From: Entophlyctis helioformis
Taxonomy: Eukaryota > Chytridiomycota > Chytridiomycetes > Chytridiales > Chytriomycetaceae
DNA: 64,000 bases
Direction of reading: 5' to 3'
NCBI GenBank assembly: GCA_025526915.1
Contig: JAHLKH010000031.1
Span: 1 to 64,000 of the forward strand
The number at the start of each line of letters is the position of its first letter. Position 1 is the first letter of the stretch. Positions 36,203 through 45,863 of this stretch are shown here, in pieces. Under the pieces are notes generated by a model, which ran no database searches, was not told the origin of the DNA, and saw nothing but the letters and a program-made list of their open reading frames with translations. A program made the position numbers and the translations under genes.

Positions 36203-37892
36203 TCACAGCGTCGTGCGCGCATACAGGCCAGCCCAAATCTTGGACTGCGTCTCGCATTCAACCTTGCGGATTCCGCCAACGAACCCGTGTACGCCGCTGT
36301 CGGGCGGGTTTGGCAGCATAAGCCCGTGCGGCGAAATAATGACAGAGTGCCATCCAGAGTCGACGTCGTACTGGGGAAATGTCACGCGAATCCCCTCAAG
36401 ATCGCCAAAGAAGGGCACGTTGGGTATGTTTGTCGTGCTGTAGACTCGCGCATCGAGTTCGATTATCGCTGGAGGCTGTGCACTCGCCGGGTCAGACGAA
36501 GAGGCAGAGACCATTCTGGCTCTGGTGATGCCTGGCTCGTTTGACGTCGAGGGTCGATGTGCAGCACTGGGAGTTGGTGCAGATGCGAGAGACGGCGACG
36601 TGCCTGCAGAGGCAGGACTTGTAGAGGCAGTCGACGATGCCGCACTGGCTGCCGCGGATCGGGCATCCACGGCCTGGGTGATCAGAGCAGCACCGTTTGT
36701 GGCGTTGGAGTAGATGACGAGATCGTGCGTGTGCACATACATCTGGCTGACGAACCCACGCCAGAACCCGAAGGCTGTGTGGTTGCTGTTGCGCCACTGG
36801 ATCTCGACTTCGTCGCCAAGGTTGAAGCATGGCCGCCCGTCAATGGTGTGCGGCATGGACAGCACCTCTTGCGAGAATATCTCGCGAGGATCTTGCTCGA
36901 GCAGTCTGGCAGGCACTCTCCTGAACCGAAACGGATCACTCACTGGAAACATCTCAGAGATCCAGGTGCTGGTTGGAACGCAGAGATCGTTGCTGCTGTT
37001 GTACTCGTCGTCAAAGGCCTCTTGCTCATCGCGATCGCTGTCGTGCTCGAAAGACAGTCGAGACCGTTTTGCCTGCGGCATGCCTTGAGAAGACTGGAGA
37101 CTGCGCCTCTGCCGAGCAGCCTCTTTTGCAGCAGCCCTGATGGCAGCAAACTCGGGAGTGACAAGCTGGATGCGCTCGCCGCGTCGGTACCGCGCGATGA
37201 GATCTTTGTTGTAGCTGACGCAGAACGACTTGCTTGGCGGATCGTACGTTGCCAGGGCCATGAACGCAGACATGGGTCTGTCAGTGAGCGAATCCTACCA
37301 GGCGGCAATGTGTCCATGTGCACAGTCAGATTGTGTGTCAGCTGCGGGCCAGACTGTGGGACAGCCGACCAGCATCCACTCGGAGGTGCCAACGAACCAG
37401 CACGTCGATCAAGCCCGTCCATCTGCCAGACGCAATGAGGGCGTATGAGCGGCGATACGAGGACGGCAGAGGTTGGTAGGGATTGCCGTTGCCAGCAAAG
37501 AGCTGCGCGTCGATCTGGCTGCCGACGCTGCGCTTGCCGTGGGGCCGCAGGCGCCAGCAGCTGCACGTCAGCGACGGCTCGATGCTGTTGTTGAGCGTGC
37601 GCTCGCAGCCCCTGGTGCTGTAGAAGAACCACGGCCAGTGCAGCAGGCACAGCTCCTTCCAAAGCAGCTCGTCGACGGCAGCCGCACGCAGCTGGCGACA
37701 CGTGGCAGACAGACGCAGCAGGGCCAGAGGTGGCAGCAGCTCGAGGATGCCCTGCAGCGGCACGCTCGGCAGCGTAGTGAGCGTTGTGTTGAGCGACATG
37801 CCGTCGACGGCATGTGTGAACGACGTTGTTGACGACAGCGACGACGCCGACGCCGACGCCGACGCCGACATCGACATCGACACTGGCTGCAT
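36203..37892 (-). CDS. F-box protein with GDxVEIQWR-type domain
   Basis: Two exons, 37892 to about 37398 and 37294-36203, the first boundary chosen among several possible donors in phase. The N-terminus is Ser/Ala-rich with MSMSASASASAS repeats (CGACGC repeats in the DNA). An F-box follows (LPSVPLQGILELLPPLALL, LSATCRQLR, LLWKELCLLHWPWFF). The C-terminal half contains CFNLGDEVEIQWRNSNHTAFGFWRG, here in parts: GDEVEIQWRNS then FGFWRGFVSQMYV, and an end FPQYDVDSGWHSVIISPHG. This layout is found in fungal and animal F-box proteins that pair Skp1 with an uncharacterised substrate domain. It is probably an SCF ubiquitin-ligase adaptor; the target is unknown. Confidence 0.72.
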
Positions 37893-37942
37893 CGTGCGAT
37901 GAACGTTGTATTGAGAAAGACGAGATCACACAGAGATGCAGG

Positions 37943-38518
37943 TCACTCGGGCTTCCAGGTGCCGTACAGGCCGCGGGACCGGTGCCAGGCCTCGATGCTG
38001 GCCGTCGGATAGGTCTCGAACCGCGAGGATTCGGGCACGCCGTGCGGGATCGCCGGTGCAAAGGCACAGCGGCTGCGCACGAAGATGTGGATCTGGTCGT
38101 GCTCGGCCACAGCGGGCAACGAAGGCGAGTCAATGGCCGTTGCATACGGATACACCCACTGCGGCCACTGCGCGTCGTATGCCCACAGCGCCGTGCCGCA
38201 GTGGCTGCAGAAGTGCCGCTCGTGCGTCGACAGCTCTGGCTCTGCTGCGGGTGCTGCTGGTGCTGCAGCGTCAGGGCTCGAGTCAGCGCCAACGGACGCC
38301 TTGGACGCGCGGTAGACGCGGTGGCAGGCCGGATCGGTGCCAGACACGGCCAGCGTGGCGGCCTCGCCCATGATGTTGCTGCAGAAGAGGCCGGCGGTCT
38401 TGGTGTCGTTGGAGCAGTGGCAGACCATGAAGGGGAACGGCGTGAACGAGTCGACGCGGAAGGCAACCCGCCCGCAGTGGCACGAGCCGTGGAGCGTGAC
38501 GGGACGTGGCTCGGTCAT
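37943..38518 (-). CDS. GFA/CENP-V domain protein
   Basis: Single exon of 191 codons from ATG at 38518. The frame is open for 20 codons more, without an ATG. Zinc-binding cysteines match the GFA fold: GSCHCGRVAFRV, VCHCSNDTKTAGLFCSN, and HFCSHCGTALWAYD. The family includes glutathione-dependent formaldehyde-activating enzyme-like proteins and CENP-V. Most fungal members have no proven substrate. An Ala/Pro-rich insert separates the second and third zinc motifs. It is divergent from the KDEL protein gene, with 124 bp between ATGs that include CA-rich simple repeats. Confidence 0.85.
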   Translation of the reverse strand: MTEPRPVTLHGSCHCGRVAFRVDSFTPFPFMVCHCSNDTKTAGLFCSNIMGEAATLAVSGTDPACHRVYRASKASVGADSSPDAAAPAAPAAEPELSTHERHFCSHCGTALWAYDAQWPQWVYPYATAIDSPSLPAVAEHDQIHIFVRSRCAFAPAIPHGVPESSRFETYPTASIEAWHRSRGLYGTWKPE

Positions 38519-38599
38519 TTTGTCTGTGCGGGCAAGGTCGTTGAGCGGCGCGGGCCGTATCGCAGTTGTCCACGCCAAGACAGACTCGCAGCCAGAAAG

Positions 38600-38640
38600 A
38601 CTCGCTTACACACACGCACACACACACAGACAGACACACA
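38600..38640. repeat. CA/CAGA simple repeat in shared promoter
   Basis: ACAC- and ACAGAC-rich microsatellite immediately upstream of the ATG at 38643, inside the 124-bp divergent promoter between the GFA-domain gene and the Cys-Pro repeat gene. Confidence 0.75.
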
Positions 38641-38642
38641 CG

Positions 38643-39638
38643 ATGAAGATCTATGCGCTTGTGATTGCTGCGCTGTTCGCCGCAGTGCCCGCGCTTGCGG
38701 CCGTCGACGGCGCTTCTGGGGCCTCTGGCGTTGGCGCTGCTGGTGCCCACGCCGCCGTGTCAAAGTGCCCGCTTGCCCGCTCGTGCCCGTACTACTCCAA
38801 GGCAAGCCTTTGCGTGGGGCTGCCGTCTTGCATGCCATGCCATCTGCTGTGCTGCCATGCCATCTGCGCTTCTGTGTGTTCGCCTGCTCGTTTGGCTGTC
38901 ATGGCCGCCAATGCACGGGCCAGTCTCGCTGGTCCAGCTGCGGGTGCCTGCCGCGGGCGTCTGTCTGTCGGTGTGCCTGCCTGCTTGGCCCTCGGCCGCC
39001 CCCACAGCCAGGGCCGTCCAGCCAACACAGCCCTTGTGCGCGACCCCACAATACGCCGTCGTGTGCTGCGGTGCCACCGTATCGCTTCGCGTCATCCCAT
39101 ACCCAGATGGCCCGACTCATTCGATCCAATGCAATGCCCGTCCAATGCAATGCCCATCCAATGCCAGGTGGCCAAGGCCCGCAAGGACGCGGGTGTGCCA
39201 AACACTGGCCACGGCTGCCCGCTCGAAGGCAAGAAATGCCCGTACTTTGAGAAGCACAAGCAAGACCACTCGCTGCTCGACGTGGTCGTGTCACAGGGCC
39301 ACGAATGCCCGCTCGCCCACACAAAGTGTCCGTTTTACAAGGACATCAAGGAGGACAAGGCGTCCATTGCCGAGATCGACTGGGAGCACTCCAAATGCCC
39401 GCTGGCCGGCAAGTGTCCGTACTACGAGGAGCTCAAGGCAAACGGCTCCAAGGCGTTCGACTGCCCCGTGCTGCACAAGTGCCCGCACTTTGCGAAAAAG
39501 GACGGTGCCCACCAGGTTCACCACGACTACGACGCGGGCAAGGCTGCGGCCGAGTGCCCCTATCTCAAGGCCGAGCAGGCCAAGGCCAAGGCGCACGCTG
39601 TCCCTGCCGCCGGCGACGTGTCCAAGGACGAGCTCTAG
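38643..39638 (+). CDS. ER-retained Cys-Pro repeat protein (signal peptide, KDEL end)
   Basis: Two exons, 38643-38801 and 39168-39638, joined across a probable GC-AG intron (AAG followed by GCAAGC) of 366 nt. The intron is a multiple of three and lacks stops, so a 331-residue retained-intron form is also readable; the spliced form has 209 residues. The start is a classic signal peptide (MKIYALVIAALFAAVPALA). Five or six units follow a CPL-x(2-5)-KCP-[YFH]-[YF] pattern: KCPLARSCPYY, GCPLEGKKCPYF, ECPLAHTKCPFY, KCPLAGKCPYY, DCPVLHKCPHF, ECPYL. The last four residues are KDEL, the ER-retrieval signal. I do not recognise the family. Paired Cys-Pro motifs can bind heme or metal or form disulphides; which applies here is unknown. 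Confidence 0.82.
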   Translation: MKIYALVIAALFAAVPALAAVDGASGASGVGAAGAHAAVSKCPLARSCPYYSKASLCVGLPSCMPCHLLCCHAICASVCSPARLAVMAANARASLAGPAAGACRGRLSVGVPACLALGRPHSQGRPANTALVRDPTIRRRVLRCHRIASRHPIPRWPDSFDPMQCPSNAMPIQCQVAKARKDAGVPNTGHGCPLEGKKCPYFEKHKQDHSLLDVVVSQGHECPLAHTKCPFYKDIKEDKASIAEIDWEHSKCPLAGKCPYYEELKANGSKAFDCPVLHKCPHFAKKDGAHQVHHDYDAGKAAAECPYLKAEQAKAKAHAVPAAGDVSKDEL

Positions 39639-39853
39639 TTCCATCACCGCTGCTCAGAGTTGCCTATTCTTCTGCTCATCTGCTTCCCGCCCTTTCTTTC
39701 CTTGTTCGCCAGAAATGACAACGCCTCCGATTCAAGTCTTGTCCAGCGTTCATTTGATATTGTGGGTGGGCTCGCCAGATCAGTGAAGACTGGCTGCCGA
39801 GATGGTAATGATGACTGTCGATGGCGGCAGCAAGCGTGCGCTCGTCCAAGCGC

Positions 39854-41311
39854 TCAGATCTTGTAGACGGGTGCCTAGAAAACCGCATCCGCAGGCGTCA
39901 GTTACGCGCATGGGCAGATCAGCAAGACAGAGGACAGACGCAGTGTGTGGACTTACTGCGCCGTAGTTGTCCGACTCGTCGTTGGGGTCGCCACCAAGCT
40001 CGATGCGAAGACCATTGTACGGGTAGTCCTTCTCAGCCTGCAGAAATACAATGATTAACGTTGGTCAGCCAGGCAGCCAGCCAGCCAGCCAGTCAAAGCA
40101 GCTGCACTGCACATCAGGGCAGCCAACAAAAACACTTACAAAGAAGAGGTGCTTCTCGGTATCCCAGACGTAGACGAGCGTGGCAAGGAACGCGAGGAAA
40201 CCAAACACGCGGGCAGACGTGACGACGGGCACCCACCAGTGCACGGTGTGGCCAATACCCCAGATGTGGGTCAAGTTGTCGTGGTCGTACAGGATCTCGC
40301 CAAAGTTTCTGCGGCCCTGCTGGTCCCAGTACGCGTAGGGGTCGCGGAGCGTCGCAAACTGCGGCGTCACGTCCGGGTACTGTCCAATAAGCGCCTGCTT
40401 GGGGTCCTCGAAGCGGTAGTCGTTGATCGAGTCGTAGCCCCTGACACCCGTGTCCGTCCAGTAGTTCTTGCGCTGGTCAAACTCGGGGTAGTGCAGCGGC
40501 TTGATGAGCGGGCCGATCGACGTGTCGGGGTTGAGCGGCGGCGTGTACAGTGGGTGCTGGAGAAGGTCGTTCTCCTCGTCCACCTGCGGGCCAACCGGCG
40601 GCGACTTGACGTGCAGCTCGGTCCAGAGCTGCGGACCGGACAGCTTCAGCTGGTCGGGATCGGGCCGCTTGATGCCCATGCCGCCACCGATGCGGTCAGC
40701 ATCGCGGTTGGTGTCGCTGCTGCAGTTGCATGCCGCCGTGTGTCGTTGCATCCCATGCGTCCATCGCATGCCAAGGCATCCAAGGCAGCACCCGTCCGTC
40801 CGTCCGTCCATTCATCCGTCCATCATAGATGTGTGGGGTCGTTGCCGTCGCAGCCGTCGTGTTCATCGACCACAGCAGCGTCGACAGCAGCGGTATCAGC
40901 AGCAGCAGCAAGTCAAGGCACAGAGTCAGTAGGATATCCAAGCACAGATACAAGGCAGAAGGCAACCAGCCACTGGCCGTGGTGGTGCAAGGCCGAGACG
41001 CCGCAGCCAGCACATGCGCAGCTGGCCATGGCGCCATTGCCAGCTGGCCAACTGGGCAGACAGCCAACTGGGCAGACAGCCAGCCAGCGACAGATGCTCG
41101 CTGATTGCAGCCAAGAGTCCTGCGGCGAGCGAGGGCTGCGAGGGACGCACCTGTAGTTGCGGCGCAGGGCCGACAGGGGAGCGGTGCGGAAGAGAGCAGA
41201 GCGTGCTGCAAAGGCCGAGGCGGCGGTGGCGGTCGCTGCGAGGCCGGCAGACGCAGCAGTGGCAGCGACACCAGCGCGGCGGCCGAGCAACAGCGAGCTG
41301 CGAGCAATCAT
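39854..41311 (-). CDS. NDUFB8: Mitochondrial complex I subunit NDUFB8 (ASHI)
   Basis: Four exons: 41311-41151, 40719-40140, 40037-39957, 39874-39854. They total 843 nt, giving 280 residues in frame. The N-terminus is Arg/Ala-rich without acidic residues (MIARSSLLLGRRAGVAATAA), a typical matrix-targeting presequence. The conserved ASHI core follows: RDPYAYWDQQGRRNFGEIL, one membrane helix (VFGFLAFLATLVYVWD) and the end YPYNGLRIELGGDPND. This accessory subunit sits in the membrane arm of NADH:ubiquinone oxidoreductase. The start of exon 2 could be 40719 or 40716 (tandem CAGCAG acceptor). The ATG lies only 36 bp from the divergent ATG of the HhH gene. Confidence 0.88.
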
Positions 41312-41347
41312 CGTCGAGTTCGTTTGCCGCAAACTGAATCCCGCGCC

Positions 41348-42271
41348 ATGACCCGAACCGCAACGGCTCGCACAACACGGACAGCAAGGGCCGCTCGGGT
41401 TCCGGCGGCGGCGGCTCCAGCTGCTGCTGCTGCCACGGCAACAAGCGGTGGCGTGGTGCATGCTCCCGAGTCTGCTCCAGCGGCAGCGCCGCAATCGCCT
41501 CGGCCAGAGACGCCTGCGTCCGCACACACCAAACCAGCCAGGGCCACATCGCCCAAAGCCAAGCGTGCCAAGAAAGCCTCGCCGCCGTCACCATCACCGT
41601 CATCGCCCTCACCCAACCAGGACATTATCGACATTCTCGCTGGCAAGCAGCATCCAGCCACTGTCGCTCATCAAGGCTGGAGGACTGACTGGCTGACGAT
41701 CCGTCGTCGACAGAGCTCGCGGCCACAGAGTTTACAGAAGGGAACCGATTCGCAGCCATCACATACCGCAATGCCATCCGAGCCATTCAAGGATACCCAA
41801 CACGATTCAAGTCTGGCAAGGAGGCTGGCCAGTTGGCTGGCATTGGCAAGAAGATATCTGCCAAGATCGACGAGATCCTTGCCACTGTGAGTGTTGTTTG
41901 GTAATGGTGTGAATGTGTTTGTGTGAACCCCGCGTTCAGACGCTGTGTTGCAGGGAACTCTGGAACGGGTTGAGCGTGATCGTGCAGCATCTGCATCTGG
42001 ATCTGGACCTGCATCTGCCTCTGGATCTGGCACAGGATACGGCGGCTATGGTGGATACGGCCACACGCTCGGATCAGCGCCGCGCTCTCTACCAAAGGAT
42101 GAGAGCAAGGAGAGCACCGCGGCGTACCGTGCTCCTTCATTACTCGCATGGCACTTGCATCGCACACGGACAAATGCGGCTTGCACTCAGCACACATGCT
42201 CGGAGCTGCCTTGGGAGCCGAGACGGGAGCACCATACTCGACATGCAGCTTGCGGAAAAAGAGCTCCTTGA
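41348..42271 (+). CDS. Stand-alone DNA polymerase beta-type HhH (8-kDa domain) protein
   Basis: Three exons, 41348-41642, 41714-41886 and 41954-42271, total 786 nt, giving 261 residues. The first intron is GC-AG (donor GCAAGC). After an Ala/Pro/Lys-rich N-terminus comes an 8-kDa-type lyase/HhH domain: DIIDILAELAATEFTEGN, FAAITYRNAIRAIQGYP, GKEAGQLAGIGKKISAKIDE. No polymerase fingers, palm or thumb follows. Instead a Gly/Ser/Tyr-rich segment leads to a stop. In family X polymerases this domain binds 5'-phosphate at gaps and removes deoxyribose phosphate. Here it could be a repair accessory factor or a truncated polymerase. The last exon overlaps the 3' part of the dienelactone hydrolase on the other strand. 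Confidence 0.75.
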
Positions 42272-43118
42272 GCATCTCAAAGCAGTGGCTTGCAATGGCG
42301 GGATCGTACCGCCCCTTGCTCAGCTCGTCACGAATAAACGCATGCTGTGCGTCGGCCTGCTCGTACCACGAAAAGTGCACGCCGCCGTCGGACAGCGCCT
42401 TGTGGATCTTGGCACGGCCGTCAAACGGGATGTGTGTGTCGCGCTTGCCAAAGATGAGCAGCATCTCGCCCGCAATCTCGGTGCACCGGGCGAGCGAGTC
42501 GGACGCCTTGCCGCGGCCAAGCGTCTCGGAGTGGATGTCGGTGGCAAAGTAGCACACGGACGCCGAGACGCGGGAGTCAAAGGCGCAGCGGAAGGCGAGA
42601 TGGCCGCCGAGACACATGCCCGTCGCGCCGAGCGGCCGGTGCAGTTGGGGTGGCTGGCCATGGCATCGAGAAGCAGCGTGGCGTCTTCGTCGTATGCCGC
42701 CAGCGTCTTCTCGGTCTTGTACCGATTGCCTCTGTCGGTGCCCTCGACGTCGTATGGGATGACCGTGCCAGGCACCTCAAACTCGTGGTACGACTCGGGG
42801 CAGCCACCAGGTATCCTGTCGCATGCAGTGCCGGCGGTTCAGGATCCGCCAGACGGTGTTGGTTGTGGGCAGCCTGGCAGCGGAGGCATCCCACAGACAG
42901 ACAGACAGACAGACTCACAGACAGACAGACTCACCAAGCGATGCAATCTGCCGACAGAACCGCTCGACCGGACCAGTGACTTGGTAGATCTCGGTGAAGA
43001 CGGCCACGCCTGGGAAGCGGGCTGATGGGTGCTGCGGCAGAGTGTTGGGTCTGAACCAGTGCACCCGCATGGGTCCGCTGGACGTCTGCAGGTCGGTGTG
43101 GTCCTCGAGAATGAGCAT
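41787..43118 (-). CDS. Dienelactone hydrolase family protein (two frame breaks)
   Basis: Exon 1 is 43118-42935; exon 2 begins after the acceptor near 42823. Conserved blocks in order: MLILEDHTDLQTSSGPMR, PGVAVFTEIYQVTGPVERF, GYLVAAP, SYHEFEVPGTVIPYD, GTDRGNRYKTEKTLAAYDED, GMCLGGHLAFRCAF with the Cys nucleophile, ATDIHSETLG, LLIFGKRDTHIPFDGR and HFSWYEQADAQHAFIRDE with the His. This is the alpha/beta hydrolase fold with a Cys-Asp-His triad. The frame breaks by one base at 42797-42800 (GGGG) and near 42633; conserved blocks on both sides argue for missing bases rather than introns. The hydrolase fold normally ends near 42250; the frame stays open to 41787 across the neighbour, so the true C-terminus is uncertain. 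Confidence 0.78.
42890..42935. repeat. CAGA microsatellite in intron
   Basis: Tandem CAGA/ACAGACAG units interrupted by CTCA, lying at the 5' part of the dienelactone hydrolase intron, directly next to its donor site. Confidence 0.85.
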
Positions 43119-43615
43119 CTGCCGGTGCTTTCAGCCACTTGGCAGATTGTCGTCAAGTGTCCGCGTGGTCGTGTCCGCATTCAGCTCAACAGCCGATCTG
43201 GCAGTGCTCGGCAGCTCGCCTGCAGTCACGGCAAGGCTGGATGGCGGCTGGCTCAGTGGCTTGCCTGTCGCACACGATGCAACACGCAGCTGCAACGGGC
43301 CATCTTGGCGTGACGATCTGCTCCCCTCCAACAGCCGCCACGCGCATGTCGTCCAGTGTGTGGCTGAACACTCGCTGCACCAACGTCCATGCATCCCGAG
43401 CGACGGCACATGCATCCAACGCTGGCAACAGACACACAGTCAACAAGCGATTGCCGCTGTATCCTCTCCCCCGAATGGCCACAAAGGCAACAAACACGAG
43501 ACGCTGTCATTTGAGTGACTTTCCGCATTGCTTCGCAAGAATTGGCTTGGCATTGCGTGTCCAACTCTGATCAGAAGAAGCATCCGCAAACAGAACCATA
43601 CACACACAAGCAACC
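43119..43615. other. Spacer with a possible small minus-strand gene
   Basis: A minus-strand frame from about 43497 to 43186 contains AWTLVQRVFSHTLDDMRVA and a C-terminal Cys cluster (CIVCDRQ, PCRDCRRAAEHC) resembling a zinc ribbon. Another minus frame has an ATG near 43533 followed by VCCLCGHSGERIQRQS. These could be exons of one small zinc-binding protein joined by a short intron, but I could not fix the start or splice sites and recognise no family. Confidence 0.25.
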
Positions 43616-43710
43616 ATGTCCATTGACAGCATCCATCTTCACTACAACTTTGGGCTCGGCCTGGGCGTGGGGAGCATCGGCAGACTGGGCGGCTGTGCCA
43701 AGGTATGCAT

Positions 43711-43745
<35 letters not shown>

Positions 43746-45414
43746 CATGGAGATGCGACTGCCCTGCAACTGCCTGAAGACGCGCAGTCGTCAATCGTAT
43801 CGCGCCGTCCTTTGTTGTTTGGCGTGGCGTCTGCGTCTGCGTCAATGGACAATGCGCTTCCCTGTGATGCTGTGTCGAGTGCGGCGACTGATGCTGATAC
43901 AACCACGGAATGTCATGCTCGTCAAGCCCGCGGCTCCTTTCTTTGAAGGCGGCATTGTTGCGTATCCTCACGGTCTCCCTGTATGTACGCCTAGTGAGAT
44001 GGCCGCCACTGCCTGATGCTCCAAAGAGCGCGTGTCATGCCGTGTCATCCTATACCGTGTCGTGTTTCTGGTGCCTGGAAATGCGTCTTGGCTGACTGCT
44101 GCTGTGCCCATTGTGCGAATCGCTTTCCTGTCCTTGCTGTCTGATGCTGTGCTGCTGCACTTGGGGCCGATTCTGGTGGATGCCGACGACCGTTGACATC
44201 GCTGCTTGGACGACCTGCTTGCCGGCTTGCGTGGCCATTGACGACTTGCAGTACTCGCTCAACCAGAGTGCCTTGGATGCGTTCCGACGCGAAGACAATG
44301 TTGTGACGGATACATGCCAGATGCCTCCCAGCGACGATCTGGACGGCGACAAAGGTGAGAGAGTGTGTAAGAGAGCGTGCGAGAGAGCCGTGATGATGAG
44401 CATTGCTGTTGCTTGAGAGTGCCTGCCTGCCTGCTTGCTTTGTTACGGTCGACAAGCTGCGCACATCGAACGCATCGAACACATCGAACACGCTTGCACT
44501 TGGTGTGCGCAAGGGGCCGGCTGGAACTCACGCATGTTGAACATTGGCGCCACAGCTGAACACCGTCGTCGCCGTGTCGGTCTGCCCACGCCACCTCATG
44601 CCGTTCTTGTCGCGTCCATCAACCGCAAGCCGCGAGTCCCACGCAGAAAGGCAGCCAAGACAGACAAGACGGCCGCCACAGTCAAGGTCAGGACACTCCC
44701 TCGACACTCGCCTCTCGCATGCCTTTGCCTGCGTCTCTCTGCATGCCGGGACTGGCTGGCTGGCTGGCTGGCAACGGGCAAACTGTCTGGCTGACTTGGT
44801 TTGTATTGTGTGTTCGTGAATGGCAGCCTGCACTTGAGCATGGCTCGCTGGACTATGACAACTGGCAGCCTCCCGCCAAGCTGAGCGCGGCTGTCAGCAA
44901 CGCCTTTGACCTTTTCGACGGTGAGTGCCTGCATCCCTGGCTGTGTGTGTGCGTTGCCTGGTGCCTGCTGCCTGCTGCCTGCTGCCGATGCTGGATCTGG
45001 CGGCAAGCTCGCGTTTTGCATGGACTCTGACCATCCTGCGGCTCGCTGGTCTCTCTGCTGGTCTCTGCTGGCCCCTCGCTGATCCACACCGATCATGCCA
45101 TCGCAACAGTGCCCGTGAATGTCGCTGCGGGAGTCAAGCGTCGCCGTCCAGCCAACGAATACGTCGAAGAGCCAGGCCGACTCCACAAGGTCGCTCGCGA
45201 CTTTTACTCGACACACCACCACTACGAGCAGTCGCCAGTCAGCCGCCACCGCATGGTTTGTACCGTCACGCGCTGTCTGACCCTCAAGCGTATGTCTGGG
45301 TTGCTCTGCACGCTGATGCTGTTGTCATGAGCCGTGCGATCCAAGCTGACCTTGCATGCGGCACAGTCGGATACCTGTCGGTTATGGCGATGGGAAAGTA
45401 ATGCCAGCAAGATC
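43616..45414 (+). CDS. Unrecognised multi-exon gene
   Basis: Likely exons: 43616-43702 (MSIDSIHLHYNFGLGLGVGS, donor GTATGC); about 43756-43980; one ending near 44355 (DDLQYSLNQSALDAFRRED); one ending near 44686 (GLPTPPHAVLVASINRKPR, then a Lys-rich stretch); 44827-44920 (LDYDNWQPPAKLSAAVS, donor GTGAGT); about 45112-45255 (GVKRRRPANEYVEEPGRL); and a short last exon to a stop near 45414. The later exons share phase and carry basic, nuclear-localisation-like clusters. Frames of the second and third exons are unsettled, so a full protein cannot be given. It may be a nuclear protein. Confidence is in there being a gene, not in the model. Confidence 0.4.
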
Positions 45415-45426
45415 TGAGCGCCACTT

Positions 45427-45550
45427 GTGAAGCCCGTCGAACTCTGTCGTGAAGCCCGTCCGATTCTCTTGTGAAGCCCGTCCGATTCTCTTGTGTCCCT
45501 CTCTTTGTGTCCGTCCTTGTGTCCGTCTCCTTGTGTCCCTCTCTGCAGCA
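45427..45550. repeat. Nested short tandem repeats
   Basis: Three copies of a unit like GTGAAGCCCGTCCGATTCTC (about 22 bases) pass directly into CTTGTGTCC(C/G)TC-type units (about 10-16 bases, five copies). The array lies downstream of the unrecognised gene and ends before the 5' region of membrane gene copy 2. Confidence 0.85.
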
Positions 45551-45863
45551 CGCTCAATGCGATCCATGCCAGCAATAAAGCTGTCCTTCTAGCTGCTCTT
45601 CTAGCTGCACGCTGCTGCCACTGTATCTGTCACACAGTCTGTGACGAACCTTGCCAAGCCTGGTCGTGAGTCGTCGCGCATTGTCCCGCATCGCGCAGTT
45701 TGACTGGCATAAGCGGTCATTTGAAGAAACAGCGTGGCCGGACACACATGAGATGTCAACAAAGTGCCATTCGACCGCCGCAGTCAAACTCAAGATATTC
45801 AACCAAGATGTCCATATTGTAACCCTGCTCCACAGTTTCCGAAAAAGAAACTTTGCTAGACTG

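Noticed and set aside
42890..42935. CAGA repeats considered as a CRISPR-like array
   Set aside because: A simple microsatellite in a eukaryotic intron, with no spacers.
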